This document shows positions 33,437 through 40,970 of a stretch of 64,000 bases of DNA, in pieces. The DNA is from DASUBV01 sp963822485 (GTDB taxonomy: Bacteria; Actinomycetota; Actinomycetes; Streptosporangiales; Streptosporangiaceae). The position numbers and the translations under genes were made by a program. How positions within the stretch are numbered: the stretch's first letter is position 1; each line of letters starts with the position of its first letter. The notes under the pieces are model-generated. The model worked only from the letters and a program-made list of their open reading frames with translations, searched no databases and was not told the DNA's origin. Where the stretch lies: contig CAWGHW010000018.1 in the NCBI GenBank assembly GCA_963822485.1, positions 558,001-622,000 of the forward strand, read 5' to 3'.

Positions 33437-34338
33437 CGCGCCGCCCCCTCAAGCGCCGCGGTGGCCAGCAGCTCGCCCACCCGGGCCGCCGCCGCGGTCA
33501 TGATGTCCAGGTTGCCGGCCCACGGCGGCAGGTAGTCCCCGTTGCCGCGCACCTCCAGGAACAGCGCCACCCGGGCCCAGTCCGGCCGGCTCGCGCCCGG
33601 CGGGTCGAACTGCGGATCGGCCCGCAGCCGGTAGCCCGGCACGTAGCGGGCCACCTGCGCCACCATGGCCTGCACCGACTCCGCGATGGCCGCCTGGTCG
33701 GCGTCCGGGCTGATCGCGCAGAACACCGTGTCGCGCATGATCATCGGCGGCTCGACCGGGTTGAGGACGATGATGGCCTTGCCCCGGCCCGCCCCGCCGA
33801 CCCGCTCGATGGCCCGCGCGGTGGTCACCGTGAACTCGTCGATGTTGGCCCGGGTGCCCGGCCCGGCCGACCGCGACGCGATCGACGCCACGATCTCCGC
33901 GTACGGCACCGGCGTCACCGCCGACACCGCCGCGACCAGCGGGATCGTCGCCTGCCCGCCGCAGGTGATCATGTTGAGGTTGGGCGCGTCGCGGTGCTCC
34001 TCCAGGTTGACCGGCGGGCAGACCAGCGGGCCCACCGCGGCCGGGGTGAGGTCCACCGCCCGGATGCCGGCCTCCGCGTAGCGCGGCGCGCTGGCCAGGT
34101 GCGCCCGGGCCGAGGTCGCCTCGAAGACCAGGTCGGGCGGCTCGGGCCGGCTCAGCAGCCAGTCCACGCCGCCCGCCGAGGCCTCCACCCCGAGCGCCCG
34201 GGCCCGGGCCAGCCCGTCCGATTCCGGGTCCACGCCGACCATGTACCGCACCGTGATCCGGTCGCTGCGGCGCAGCTTGGCCAGCAGGTCCGTGCCGATG
34301 TTCCCGGGGCCGACGATCGCGGCCGTGACCGTACTCAA
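33433..34338 (-). CDS. dmpF: Acetaldehyde dehydrogenase (acylating)
   Basis: This 301-residue protein has the Rossmann start TAAIVGPGNIGTDLLAKLRR, the catalytic Cys in LNMITCGGQATIPLV and the typical dimerisation segment IASRSAGPGTRANIDEFT. It converts the aldehyde released by the adjacent aldolase to acyl-CoA with NAD+ and CoA. TTG start, supported by AAGGAG 8-9 bases upstream and by the family N-terminus. The leader holds three copies of a 16-bp direct repeat, the nearest touching the ribosome site. Confidence 0.93.
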   Translation of the reverse strand: MSTVTAAIVGPGNIGTDLLAKLRRSDRITVRYMVGVDPESDGLARARALGVEASAGGVDWLLSRPEPPDLVFEATSARAHLASAPRYAEAGIRAVDLTPAAVGPLVCPPVNLEEHRDAPNLNMITCGGQATIPLVAAVSAVTPVPYAEIVASIASRSAGPGTRANIDEFTVTTARAIERVGGAGRGKAIIVLNPVEPPMIMRDTVFCAISPDADQAAIAESVQAMVAQVARYVPGYRLRADPQFDPPGASRPDWARVALFLEVRGNGDYLPPWAGNLDIMTAAAARVGELLATAALEGAAR

Positions 34339-34348
34339 CCTGGGCTCC

Positions 34349-34410
34349 TTCTTGCTGTTATCAGCTCAGTCATCTCTTTCTTGCTGTTATCAGCCTCTTG
34401 CTGTTATCAG
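34349..34410. repeat. Three direct copies of a 16-bp repeat
   Basis: TTCTTGCTGTTATCAG occurs at 34349 and 34378, and with one change (CTCTTGCTGTTATCAG) at 34395. Start-to-start distances are 29 and 17 bp. They fill the gap between the hydratase stop and the dehydrogenase start. On the minus strand the first copy runs into that gene's ribosome site. A fourth copy lies at 38464. The unit is not a palindrome. Confidence 0.8.
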
Positions 34411-34422
34411 ACCCGGCCGCAC

Positions 34423-35208
34423 TCAGGTCCCGAACCGCGCGGTCACCCGGCCCAGCCCCGCGAACGTGGCCGTCACCGTGTCCCCGGCCCCCACCGGGAT
34501 GGCCGCGGTCACCGACCCCGGCAGCACCACCTGCCCCGCCTCCAGGCCCACCCCGTGCTCGCCGATCGTGTTGGCCAGCCAGACCAGCGAGGTCAGCGGC
34601 GAGCCCAGCACGGCCCCGCCCGCCCCCGTCCCGGCCAGCACGCCGTTGCGGTGCAGCGTGCAGCCCGCCAGCCGCAGGTCCACGCCCGTCAGCGCCGTCG
34701 GCGGGCCGCCCAGCACCACGCCCCCGGACGAGGCGTTGTCCGCGATCGTGTCGGCCAGGCCGATCTTCCAGTCCCGGATCCGCGAATCGATCAGCTCCAG
34801 CGCCGGCAGCACGTAGGCCACCGCGCTGATCGCCTCGGTGACCGACACCCCCGGCCCCTTGAGCGACCGGGCCAGCACGAACGCGATCTCCGGCTCCGCG
34901 CGCGGCTGAAGGAAGCGGGACGCCGGGATGCGCTCGTGCTCCAGCCAGAACATCCCGTCCGTCAGGTGCCCGTAGTCCGGCTGGTCCACGCCGAACTGGC
35001 GCTGCATCGCGGCCGACGTCAGGCCGACCTTGTGCCCCGCGATCCGCGCCCCGGCCGCCTGCCAGTGCCGCACCTGGAGCACCTGGATGGCGTACGCGTC
35101 CTCCCGGCTCAGTCCGGGGTAAAGGCTGGTCAGCGGCTCAACCGGGGCCCGGCTGGCGTACGCCTCCAGCAGCGCCCCGGCGATCTGCGCGCGTTCCGCC
35201 TCAGTCAC
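34423..35208 (-). CDS. 2-keto-4-pentenoate hydratase (fumarylacetoacetase-like)
   Basis: This 261-residue full-length member has the N-terminal helical part (EAERAQIAGALLEAYASRAP), then RIAGHKVGLTSAAMQRQFGV (active-site Lys-Val-Gly-Leu-Thr), the metal site AEPEIAFVLARSLKGP with Glu of PALELIDSRI, and DNASSGGVVLGGPP. It adds water to 2-hydroxypenta-2,4-dienoate to give the aldolase substrate. GTG 35208 has GGAGGG upstream; the longer open frame is rejected because operator copy 7 lies within it, 57 bp ahead. It is the first gene of the minus-strand lower-pathway operon. Confidence 0.9.
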   Translation of the reverse strand: MTEAERAQIAGALLEAYASRAPVEPLTSLYPGLSREDAYAIQVLQVRHWQAAGARIAGHKVGLTSAAMQRQFGVDQPDYGHLTDGMFWLEHERIPASRFLQPRAEPEIAFVLARSLKGPGVSVTEAISAVAYVLPALELIDSRIRDWKIGLADTIADNASSGGVVLGGPPTALTGVDLRLAGCTLHRNGVLAGTGAGGAVLGSPLTSLVWLANTIGEHGVGLEAGQVVLPGSVTAAIPVGAGDTVTATFAGLGRVTARFGT

Positions 35209-35264
35209 GGCTGCCTGCCCTCCCGGCTGGTCGGAGCCACCGCGGCCGGCGGACCGGCCTCCCC

Positions 35265-35280
35265 AAACTGTATGCACTTT
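35265..35280. promoter_or_regulatory. Operator copy 7 of the catabolic-cluster palindrome
   Basis: AAACTGTATGCACTTT lies 57 bp upstream of the hydratase start. It brings the lower-pathway operon, 8 kb from the GntR gene, under the same control as the upper genes. Confidence 0.75.
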
Positions 35281-35319
35281 AGCAGCGAAATGGGAAGGGT
35301 TCCAGGCCGGCGTCAACAA

Positions 35320-35346
35320 CCTGAGCCACTAACAAATGAGCTCAGG
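35320..35346 (-). terminator. Weak hairpin after the SDR operon
   Basis: CCTGAGC and GCTCAGG (7-bp arms, 13-base loop) lie downstream of the SDR stop on the minus strand and are followed there by a short T-rich stretch, TTGTTG. It could end the SDR operon before the hydratase promoter. The stem is short, so this is tentative. Confidence 0.35.
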
Positions 35347-35419
35347 CAGGCGGCAGCCCGCCACCAGCTCTCGTCAGCGGCCAGCCCCGCTGACGCGTCC
35401 CGTCACCGGGCCGGGTGCG

Positions 35420-36178
35420 TCACCAGACGAACTGCGCCCCGCCGTCGATGTCGAAGGTCGCGCCGTCCAGCGCCGTGTTGCTCATGATGTGGACCGCCAG
35501 CGCCGCTACGTCGGCCGGCCCGACCACGCGGCCGATCGGCAGCGTCTTCCGCAGCTCCTCCCGGCGCGCCTCGAGCTGGTCCCCCAGCAGCGTGGCCGAC
35601 AGCGGCGTGTCCACGAAGCCGGGCGCGATGAGGTTGACGCGCACCGGCGCGACCTCCAGCGCCAGGGCGGCCGCGAACGGCTGCGTCGCCGCCGTGGCCG
35701 CCGACGCGATCCCGAGCCCGTGGCCGACCCGCCGGCCGCCGGTCCCGCTCATGAAGATCAGCGTGCCGCCGGGCCGCATCTGGCCGACCGCGTTGCGGGC
35801 CACCTCCAGCGCCTCCACGATGTGCTGGCTGAGCGCCTGCCGCACGGCCTCGGCGTCCATCTCGAGCAGTGGCCCGTAGTGCGGGCCGCCCGCCGTGAGC
35901 ATCACGTGGTCGATCGGCCCCGGCAGGTCACGGAAGAACTGCGCCACGGCCGCCGGGTCGCCCGCGTCGAAGGCCGCGCTGTACCGCGCGCCCAGTTCCT
36001 GCGCCGCCTGGCGGAGCCGGTCGGGGTTGCGGGCGGCCAGGATGACCTCGGCCCCCTCGGCCCTGGCCCGCCGCGCGGTCTCCAGCCCCATGCCGGAGCT
36101 GCCGCCGATCACCACGACGGTCTGGCCGGCCAGCTCGGGCTGGTGCGGCCCGGCCGGGGCCGGGGCTGCGCTCGTCAT
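35420..36178 (-). CDS. SDR-fold oxidoreductase lacking the catalytic Tyr/Lys
   Basis: This 252-residue short-chain dehydrogenase-type protein has cofactor motif VVVIGGSSGMGLETARRARA, NNAG-equivalent MLTAGGPHYGP, the Ser strand LIFMSGTGGRR and the C-terminal VRVNLIAPGFVDTPLS. At the active-site helix the usual Y-x3-K reads A-x3-T (within GIASAATAATQPFA), so both catalytic residues are gone. It may be non-catalytic, or use another mechanism as do some divergent SDRs. The start overlaps the stop of the flavoprotein gene (ATGA), making a three-gene unit with it and the VOC protein. Confidence 0.82.
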   Translation of the reverse strand: MTSAAPAPAGPHQPELAGQTVVVIGGSSGMGLETARRARAEGAEVILAARNPDRLRQAAQELGARYSAAFDAGDPAAVAQFFRDLPGPIDHVMLTAGGPHYGPLLEMDAEAVRQALSQHIVEALEVARNAVGQMRPGGTLIFMSGTGGRRVGHGLGIASAATAATQPFAAALALEVAPVRVNLIAPGFVDTPLSATLLGDQLEARREELRKTLPIGRVVGPADVAALAVHIMSNTALDGATFDIDGGAQFVW

Positions 36179-37581
36179 GATCCACCACCCCCCGCGGGCA
36201 GGTTCGCCATCTGCGCGTCCACCGGCCGGAGCGGGTGCGGCATGTCGATGATCGCCATGTTGAGCTCCTTCAGCGCCGCGTCGTAGATGCCGGAGAAGCT
36301 CGGGAACGGCTGGATCGTGTCGATCAGCACCTCCACCGGCACGTGGGCCCGGATGGCCAGCGTGGCCTGCTGGAGCCACTCGCCCGCCTCGGGCCCGAGC
36401 GCGTAGGCGCCGGTCAGCAGCTGGCCGTCGCTGAGCAGGGTCATGAACCCGTTCGACTTGGCGTAGGCGTGGGTGTACGTGGCCGTCTTCGGCACCTCCG
36501 ACAGCAGCGCGGTGCCGCTGTACTCGGCCTCGAGCACGCCCACCGCGGCCGCCTGCGGATCGGTGTAGGTGACCCGCGGCACCGCCTCGAAGTTGGCCGT
36601 CCGCGGCTGGCGGCCCAGGATGTTGGCCGCGACCACGTCGCCCGCGTACTCGCCCACGTGGGTCAGCGGCCAGATGCCGGTGACGTCGCCGATGGCCCAC
36701 AGCCCGTCGCCCGCGCGCATGTGGTCATCCACCGGGATCCCGTGCGGCGCGGGCTGCACGCCGACCGTCTCCAGCCCGATGTCCGCGACCCGCGGCCGAC
36801 GGCCGGTGCACACCAGCAGCCGGTCGCCGCGCAGTTCGGGGGCGCCGTCGAACTCCAGCACGTACTCGTCGCCGTCCCGCCGCGCGGCGGTGGCCTGCTT
36901 ACCCAGCACCAGCTCGATGCCGTCCTGGCGCAGCGCCTCGCTGAGGGCCTGGCCCAGCGGCGCGGCCTCGCGGGGCATCACCCGGTCGGCGCCCTCCACG
37001 ATCACCGCCTCGCCGCCGAGCCGCCGGACGATCTGCGCGATCTCGACGCCCGCGGCCCCGCCGCCGAGCACCAGCAGGCGGCGCGGCACCTCCTTCATGC
37101 TCGTCGCCTCGCGGGTGCCCCAGACGCCCTCCAGCTCCCGCAGGCCCGGCACCGGCGGCACGAACGGCGCGGCCCCGGTGGCCACCACGATGTGCTCGGC
37201 GGTATGCCGCACGCCGTTGACCTCGATCGCGCCGGGGCCGGCCAGGCGGCCCGTGCCGCGCAGCAGGTCGATGCCCCGGCTGGCCAGCCACTTCTGCTGG
37301 CCGGCGTCGGAGTAGTTCGACACCATGTAGTCGCGCCAGTCCAGCGCGGCCTGCACGTTGACCTTCGCGTCGGCGCCCGCGTCACGCGCGCCGTGCACCG
37401 CCTCGCCCGGCCGCAGCAGCGACTTGGACGGAATGCAGGCCCAGTACGAGCACTCGCCGCCGACCAGCTCTCGCTCCACCACGGCGACGCGCAGCCCGCC
37501 CACCGCCAGCGCCGCCGCGCAGTGCTCACCTGGCGCCCCGCCGCCGAAGACGATCACGTCATAGTCATGGTCCGCACTCAT
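36175..37581 (-). CDS. FAD/NAD(P)-dependent disulfide oxidoreductase-like flavoprotein
   Basis: This 468-residue protein has the dihydrolipoamide dehydrogenase fold: FAD loop DVIVFGGGAPGEHCAAALAV, redox block VGGECSYWACIPSKSLLRPG (C-x4-C kept, but the linker SYWA is unusual), NAD loop LLVLGGGAAGVEIAQIV, and WAIGDVTGIWPLTHVGEYAG. The C-terminal dimer domain lacks the His-x4-Glu catalytic dyad (it reads IQPFPSFSGIYD). It is therefore not a true lipoamide or mercuric reductase and may be a transhydrogenase or quinone-type reductase. GGAGG precedes ATG 37581. Confidence 0.86.
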   Translation of the reverse strand: MSADHDYDVIVFGGGAPGEHCAAALAVGGLRVAVVERELVGGECSYWACIPSKSLLRPGEAVHGARDAGADAKVNVQAALDWRDYMVSNYSDAGQQKWLASRGIDLLRGTGRLAGPGAIEVNGVRHTAEHIVVATGAAPFVPPVPGLRELEGVWGTREATSMKEVPRRLLVLGGGAAGVEIAQIVRRLGGEAVIVEGADRVMPREAAPLGQALSEALRQDGIELVLGKQATAARRDGDEYVLEFDGAPELRGDRLLVCTGRRPRVADIGLETVGVQPAPHGIPVDDHMRAGDGLWAIGDVTGIWPLTHVGEYAGDVVAANILGRQPRTANFEAVPRVTYTDPQAAAVGVLEAEYSGTALLSEVPKTATYTHAYAKSNGFMTLLSDGQLLTGAYALGPEAGEWLQQATLAIRAHVPVEVLIDTIQPFPSFSGIYDAALKELNMAIIDMPHPLRPVDAQMANLPAGGGGS

Positions 37582-37617
37582 CACTACCTCCGTCGGGTAC
37601 CTGCGGGGACGAGCTGG

Positions 37618-38268
37618 CTACGAGACAACGACGTGCTTGACGTCCGCCATGTACCGCCCGGCGGCCGCGGCGGCCTCGTCCGGGGAGCTGCCGCGCCGGC
37701 GGGCGTCCAGGTACGCCGCGTACCAGTCCCACCAGTTGTGCTTTGGCGCCACCGCCTCGAAGGCGCCGTGCTTCTGCGACGTCTCGTGCAGCAGGTCGGC
37801 CAGCTCCCCGATGTCGGTCCCCCAGACGCGCCCGGGCAGCCGCTGGGTGATCTGCTGGAGCAGGAACGTGTTCCCGTCCGGATCGGCGAACGCGGCGAAG
37901 CTGCGGTAGGTGCCGCCGCCCGGGTCCTGCCCGGGCTGGCGCAGGTCGCCACCCGGGCCCAGGCCGTGCCACACGTCGCTGACCTGCGCGCCGTGACTGA
38001 GCAGCGCGGCGCGGGCCGCCTCGATGTCGGTGACGGTCAGGTAGGTGTCGCGCACCGAGCCGGGCGGCGTCGTCGTGATGCCCGTGCCGAACTGGACCGA
38101 GGCGGGCGACTCCGGCGGGGTGAACTGGATGATCCGGTGGTCCGCGTCCACGTTGATGTCGGCGTCCAGGCGCCAGCCCAGGCCCTGGTAGAAGGCCTTC
38201 GAGCGATCAGGGTCGGCCACCGGCAGGACCACGACCTCCAGCAGCATGTTCACGGTGTCGTCCGCCAT
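37618..38268 (-). CDS. VOC family protein (glyoxalase/dioxygenase fold)
   Basis: This 216-residue protein has module 1 LEVVVLPVADPDRSKAFYQG ... IIQFTPPESPASVQFGTGI and module 2 YLTVTDIEAARAALLSHGAQ ... FAAFADPDGNTFLLQQITQR, ending in a Trp-rich helix (PKHNWWDWYAAYLDARRRG) that extends the basic fold. This plan resembles glyoxalase-like proteins of unknown substrate found in catabolic loci. It is first in the operon with the flavoprotein and SDR. AGGGGAGCAGGG precedes the ATG, and a TGA-N5-TCA dyad lies about 25 bp further upstream. Confidence 0.8.
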   Translation of the reverse strand: MADDTVNMLLEVVVLPVADPDRSKAFYQGLGWRLDADINVDADHRIIQFTPPESPASVQFGTGITTTPPGSVRDTYLTVTDIEAARAALLSHGAQVSDVWHGLGPGGDLRQPGQDPGGGTYRSFAAFADPDGNTFLLQQITQRLPGRVWGTDIGELADLLHETSQKHGAFEAVAPKHNWWDWYAAYLDARRRGSSPDEAAAAAGRYMADVKHVVVS

Positions 38269-38519
38269 CCCTGCTCCCCTCAGTCCCTATATGACTAAAT
38301 CACTCTGGAAAGTCTGGTCTGAGCCGGTACCGGGTCCACGCATGCGGGCCGGGAAGAGCGCGACCGGGCAGCGGCATGCCGCCCGGGCCGCGTTCATGAT
38401 TCCCGCTACCGCTCGGCAGATAACCAGTGTTACGGGAGAAATAACGCAGACGGCGCCGGCGGCTTCTTGCTGTTATCAGATTGGCGCCGGCGGCCCGTCT
38501 CGCGCGGAGCCGGCGGCTC
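38269..38519. other. Promoter-type intergenic region with direct-repeat copy 4
   Basis: This region lies between the VOC start and the GH15 stop, both on the minus strand. It is AT-richer near the VOC start, with TGACTAAATCA as a candidate operator dyad and a plausible promoter. At 38464 it carries the fourth copy of TTCTTGCTGTTATCAG, about 190 bp upstream of the VOC gene. No RNA gene or open frame of interest was seen. Confidence 0.55.
38464..38479. repeat. Fourth copy of the TTCTTGCTGTTATCAG repeat
   Basis: The copy matches the 34349 and 34378 copies exactly. It stands alone, 4 kb from the triplet, again upstream of a minus-strand gene of the catabolic cluster. Confidence 0.8.
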
Positions 38520-40343
38520 CTAGCCGAGGCCGGCCCGCCTGCGGGCCTCGGAGATGGTCCAGGCCGCGTTGACCAGGCCGATGTGGCTGAACGCCTGGGG
38601 GAAGTTGCCGATCATCTCGCCGCTGCGGGGATCGACTTCCTCGGCCAGCAGGCCGACGTCGCTGACCGCGGCGATGGCCCGCTCGAAGGTCGCGGTGGCC
38701 GCGTCGACGTCGCCGGCCAGCGCCTGGGCCTGGGCCAGCCAGAACGTGCACAGCAGGAAGGTGCCCTCGTCGCCGGCCAGCCCGTCGCGGGCCAGGTACC
38801 GGTACACCAGCCCGCGCTGGTCGGTGAGCCGATCCGCGGTGGCCTCGATGGTCGCCTTCATCCGCGGGTCCGTCGCGGGCAGGAACCCGGTGATGGCCAG
38901 CATCAGGTTGGCCGCGTCCAGGTCGTCGCTGCCGAACGACTGGGTGAAGGCCCCGGCGCGCTCGCTCCAGCCCTGGTCCAGGATGGCCGTCCGGATCTGC
39001 TCGCCGGCCGCCGACCAGGCCGGGACCCGGTCCTCGGCGCCGAGGAGCCCGGCCAGGGCGATCCCCCGGTCCAGCGCCACCCAGCACATGAGCTTGGAGT
39101 ACAGGAAGTGCCGCGGGTCGCCGCGGACCTCCCAGAGCCCCTGGTCCGGCTCCTGCCACCGGCTGGCCGCGGTGTCCACGGCGGCGGTCAGGAACTGCCG
39201 GGTCACCGGGTCAAGCTCGCCGAGCTTGTCGACCAGCCGCTGGGCCGCGCTCAGCAGCTCGCCGTACACGTCGAGCTGCCGCTGGGTCCACGCGCCGTTG
39301 CCGACCCGGACCGGCCGGCTGCCCCGCCACCCGGCCAGGTGCGGCAGCTCCCGCTCGGTCAGGTCCCGCTCGCCGCCGATCCCGAACATGATCTGCAGGT
39401 CCGCCCCGCGCCGCGGCATGGTGGCGGCGGCATCGGCGAGGAAGACGAAGAACAGGTTGGCCTCGGTCGGGCAGGCCGCCACCCACAGCGCCTCCATGGT
39501 CAGGCTGGCATCGCGGACCCAGGTGAAGCGGTAGTCCCAGTTGCGCTGGCCGCCCACCGTCTCCGGCAGCGAGGTGGTCGGCGCGGCCACGATCGCGCCC
39601 GTCGGGGCGAAGGTCAGCGCCTGGAGCACCCGCCCGGAATGCTGCACCAGCTCCCGCCAGGGGCCGTCGTACGACTGATGCAGGGCCGACCAGGACCGCC
39701 AGCCCGCCACCGTGTCGTCCAGCCGGCCGGCGATGTCCGCCGCCGTCCACGGGGCCAGCGGCGGGCCGGACATGTCCCCGTGGCCGAGCGCGAACAGGGT
39801 CTCCTGGCCCTCGGCCAGCCGGAGGCCGGCGGTCGCGGTCGCGCCCTCGGTGCGGAAGCTGGCTGAGGTGGACAGGAACAGCCGGTCCGCCCCGCCGCGG
39901 GCGGTGATCCCGCCGGGGACCGGGATGAGGATCGGGTGGATGAGCCCGTACTCGGGCCGGGGCGCGTAGCTGACCTCGACCTCGATCTTGCCGGCGGTGC
40001 AGGCCAGCCGGCGCAGCAGGATGCCGGGCGAGCCCTGGCCGAGCTCGTGACCCCGCTCGTCGGGGCCGAGCGCCAGCGCCTCGGTCAGCACCGCGGTGCC
40101 GCCCGCGGTGGTGAACGTGGTCTCCAGCACCATGGTGCGGTCCAGGTACCGGCGGGTGACCTGGAACTCGCCGACGGGCCGGATCGCGAAGCGGCCGCCC
40201 GCCGGATCCAGCAGGCGGCAGAACACCGACGGCCCGTCGAAGCGCGGGAAGCACAGCCAGTCCACCGAGCCCGCCCGGCTGACCAGCGCCGCCGAACGGC
40301 AGTCCGACAGCAGCGCGTAGTCACCGATCGGCAGGCTGTCCAT
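38520..40343 (-). CDS. Glycoside hydrolase family 15 (glucoamylase/trehalase-like)
   Basis: This 607-residue protein has the N-terminal beta-sandwich (SLPIGDYALLSDCRSAALVS, VDWLCFPRFDGPSVFCRLLD) and the GH15 (alpha/alpha)6 barrel starting around VAAPTTSLPETVGGQRNWDY. Catalytic acid Glu is in QGLWEVRGDPRHF and catalytic base Glu in LLAEEVDPRSGEMIGNFPQA. Actinobacterial members of this architecture include glucoamylases and the mycobacterial trehalase. There is no signal peptide, so it acts in the cytosol on trehalose or short alpha-glucans. It is followed by a GNAT gene upstream on the same strand, 35 bp apart, probably co-transcribed. Confidence 0.9.
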   Translation of the reverse strand: MDSLPIGDYALLSDCRSAALVSRAGSVDWLCFPRFDGPSVFCRLLDPAGGRFAIRPVGEFQVTRRYLDRTMVLETTFTTAGGTAVLTEALALGPDERGHELGQGSPGILLRRLACTAGKIEVEVSYAPRPEYGLIHPILIPVPGGITARGGADRLFLSTSASFRTEGATATAGLRLAEGQETLFALGHGDMSGPPLAPWTAADIAGRLDDTVAGWRSWSALHQSYDGPWRELVQHSGRVLQALTFAPTGAIVAAPTTSLPETVGGQRNWDYRFTWVRDASLTMEALWVAACPTEANLFFVFLADAAATMPRRGADLQIMFGIGGERDLTERELPHLAGWRGSRPVRVGNGAWTQRQLDVYGELLSAAQRLVDKLGELDPVTRQFLTAAVDTAASRWQEPDQGLWEVRGDPRHFLYSKLMCWVALDRGIALAGLLGAEDRVPAWSAAGEQIRTAILDQGWSERAGAFTQSFGSDDLDAANLMLAITGFLPATDPRMKATIEATADRLTDQRGLVYRYLARDGLAGDEGTFLLCTFWLAQAQALAGDVDAATATFERAIAAVSDVGLLAEEVDPRSGEMIGNFPQAFSHIGLVNAAWTISEARRRAGLG

Positions 40344-40378
40344 CCCGCTCCCTCCCCTGGCCGCCCCTTACCTCCCCT

Positions 40379-40906
40379 TCATCCCCGCTTGCGGTACACC
40401 ACATGCCGGCGGAGCGCGCCCTCGTCGACGTCCGGGTCGAGGAAGTCCCCGGCGGGATCGCGGGTCATCCCGATCCGCTGCATCACCGCCTGGGAGCGCA
40501 GGTTCCTGGCCATGGTCACCGCGACGACCTCCGGCAGCCCCGCGACGCCGAAGCCGTACTCCAGCGCGGCCCGCCCGGCCTCGGTGGCGTAACCGTGGCC
40601 CCAGGCCGGCCGGGCCAGCCGCCAGGCCAGCTCGACCCCGGTGACCGGCACCTCCTCGTCCAGGGTGCGCAGGCCCGTGAAGCCGATGAACTCACCGGAC
40701 GCCCGGACCTCCACCGCCCAGAAGCCGAAGCCGTAGCGGTCCAGGTCGTCCTGGTAGTTCAGGGCCCAGGCCTCGGCCTGCTCGAAGGTCAGCAGGGGGC
40801 CGAGGTAGCGGCGGACCCTCGGGTCGGCGTTCATCGCCGCCCAGGGCTCGAGATCGGACTCCCGCCAGCCGCGCAGGGTCAGTCGTTGTGTGCCGATCTC
40901 CGCCAT
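40379..40906 (-). CDS. GNAT N-acetyltransferase (RimJ/RimL type)
   Basis: This 175-residue protein starts with the RimJ/L opening QRLTLRGWRESDLEPWAAMN and carries the acetyl-CoA site in ARPAWGHGYATEAGRAALEY (the R/Q-x2-G-x-G/A type loop) and VVAVTMARNLRSQAVMQRIG. These enzymes acetylate protein N-termini or small amines; the substrate is unknown. Its start is divergent from the sigma-factor gene with 64 bp between. Confidence 0.87.
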   Translation of the reverse strand: MAEIGTQRLTLRGWRESDLEPWAAMNADPRVRRYLGPLLTFEQAEAWALNYQDDLDRYGFGFWAVEVRASGEFIGFTGLRTLDEEVPVTGVELAWRLARPAWGHGYATEAGRAALEYGFGVAGLPEVVAVTMARNLRSQAVMQRIGMTRDPAGDFLDPDVDEGALRRHVVYRKRG

Positions 40907-40970
40907 CTGGCTAGCTTATTGGGGCAACCCCGCGATGGCCCGGACTCGTATGAAGGGTGAGGAGGTACCC

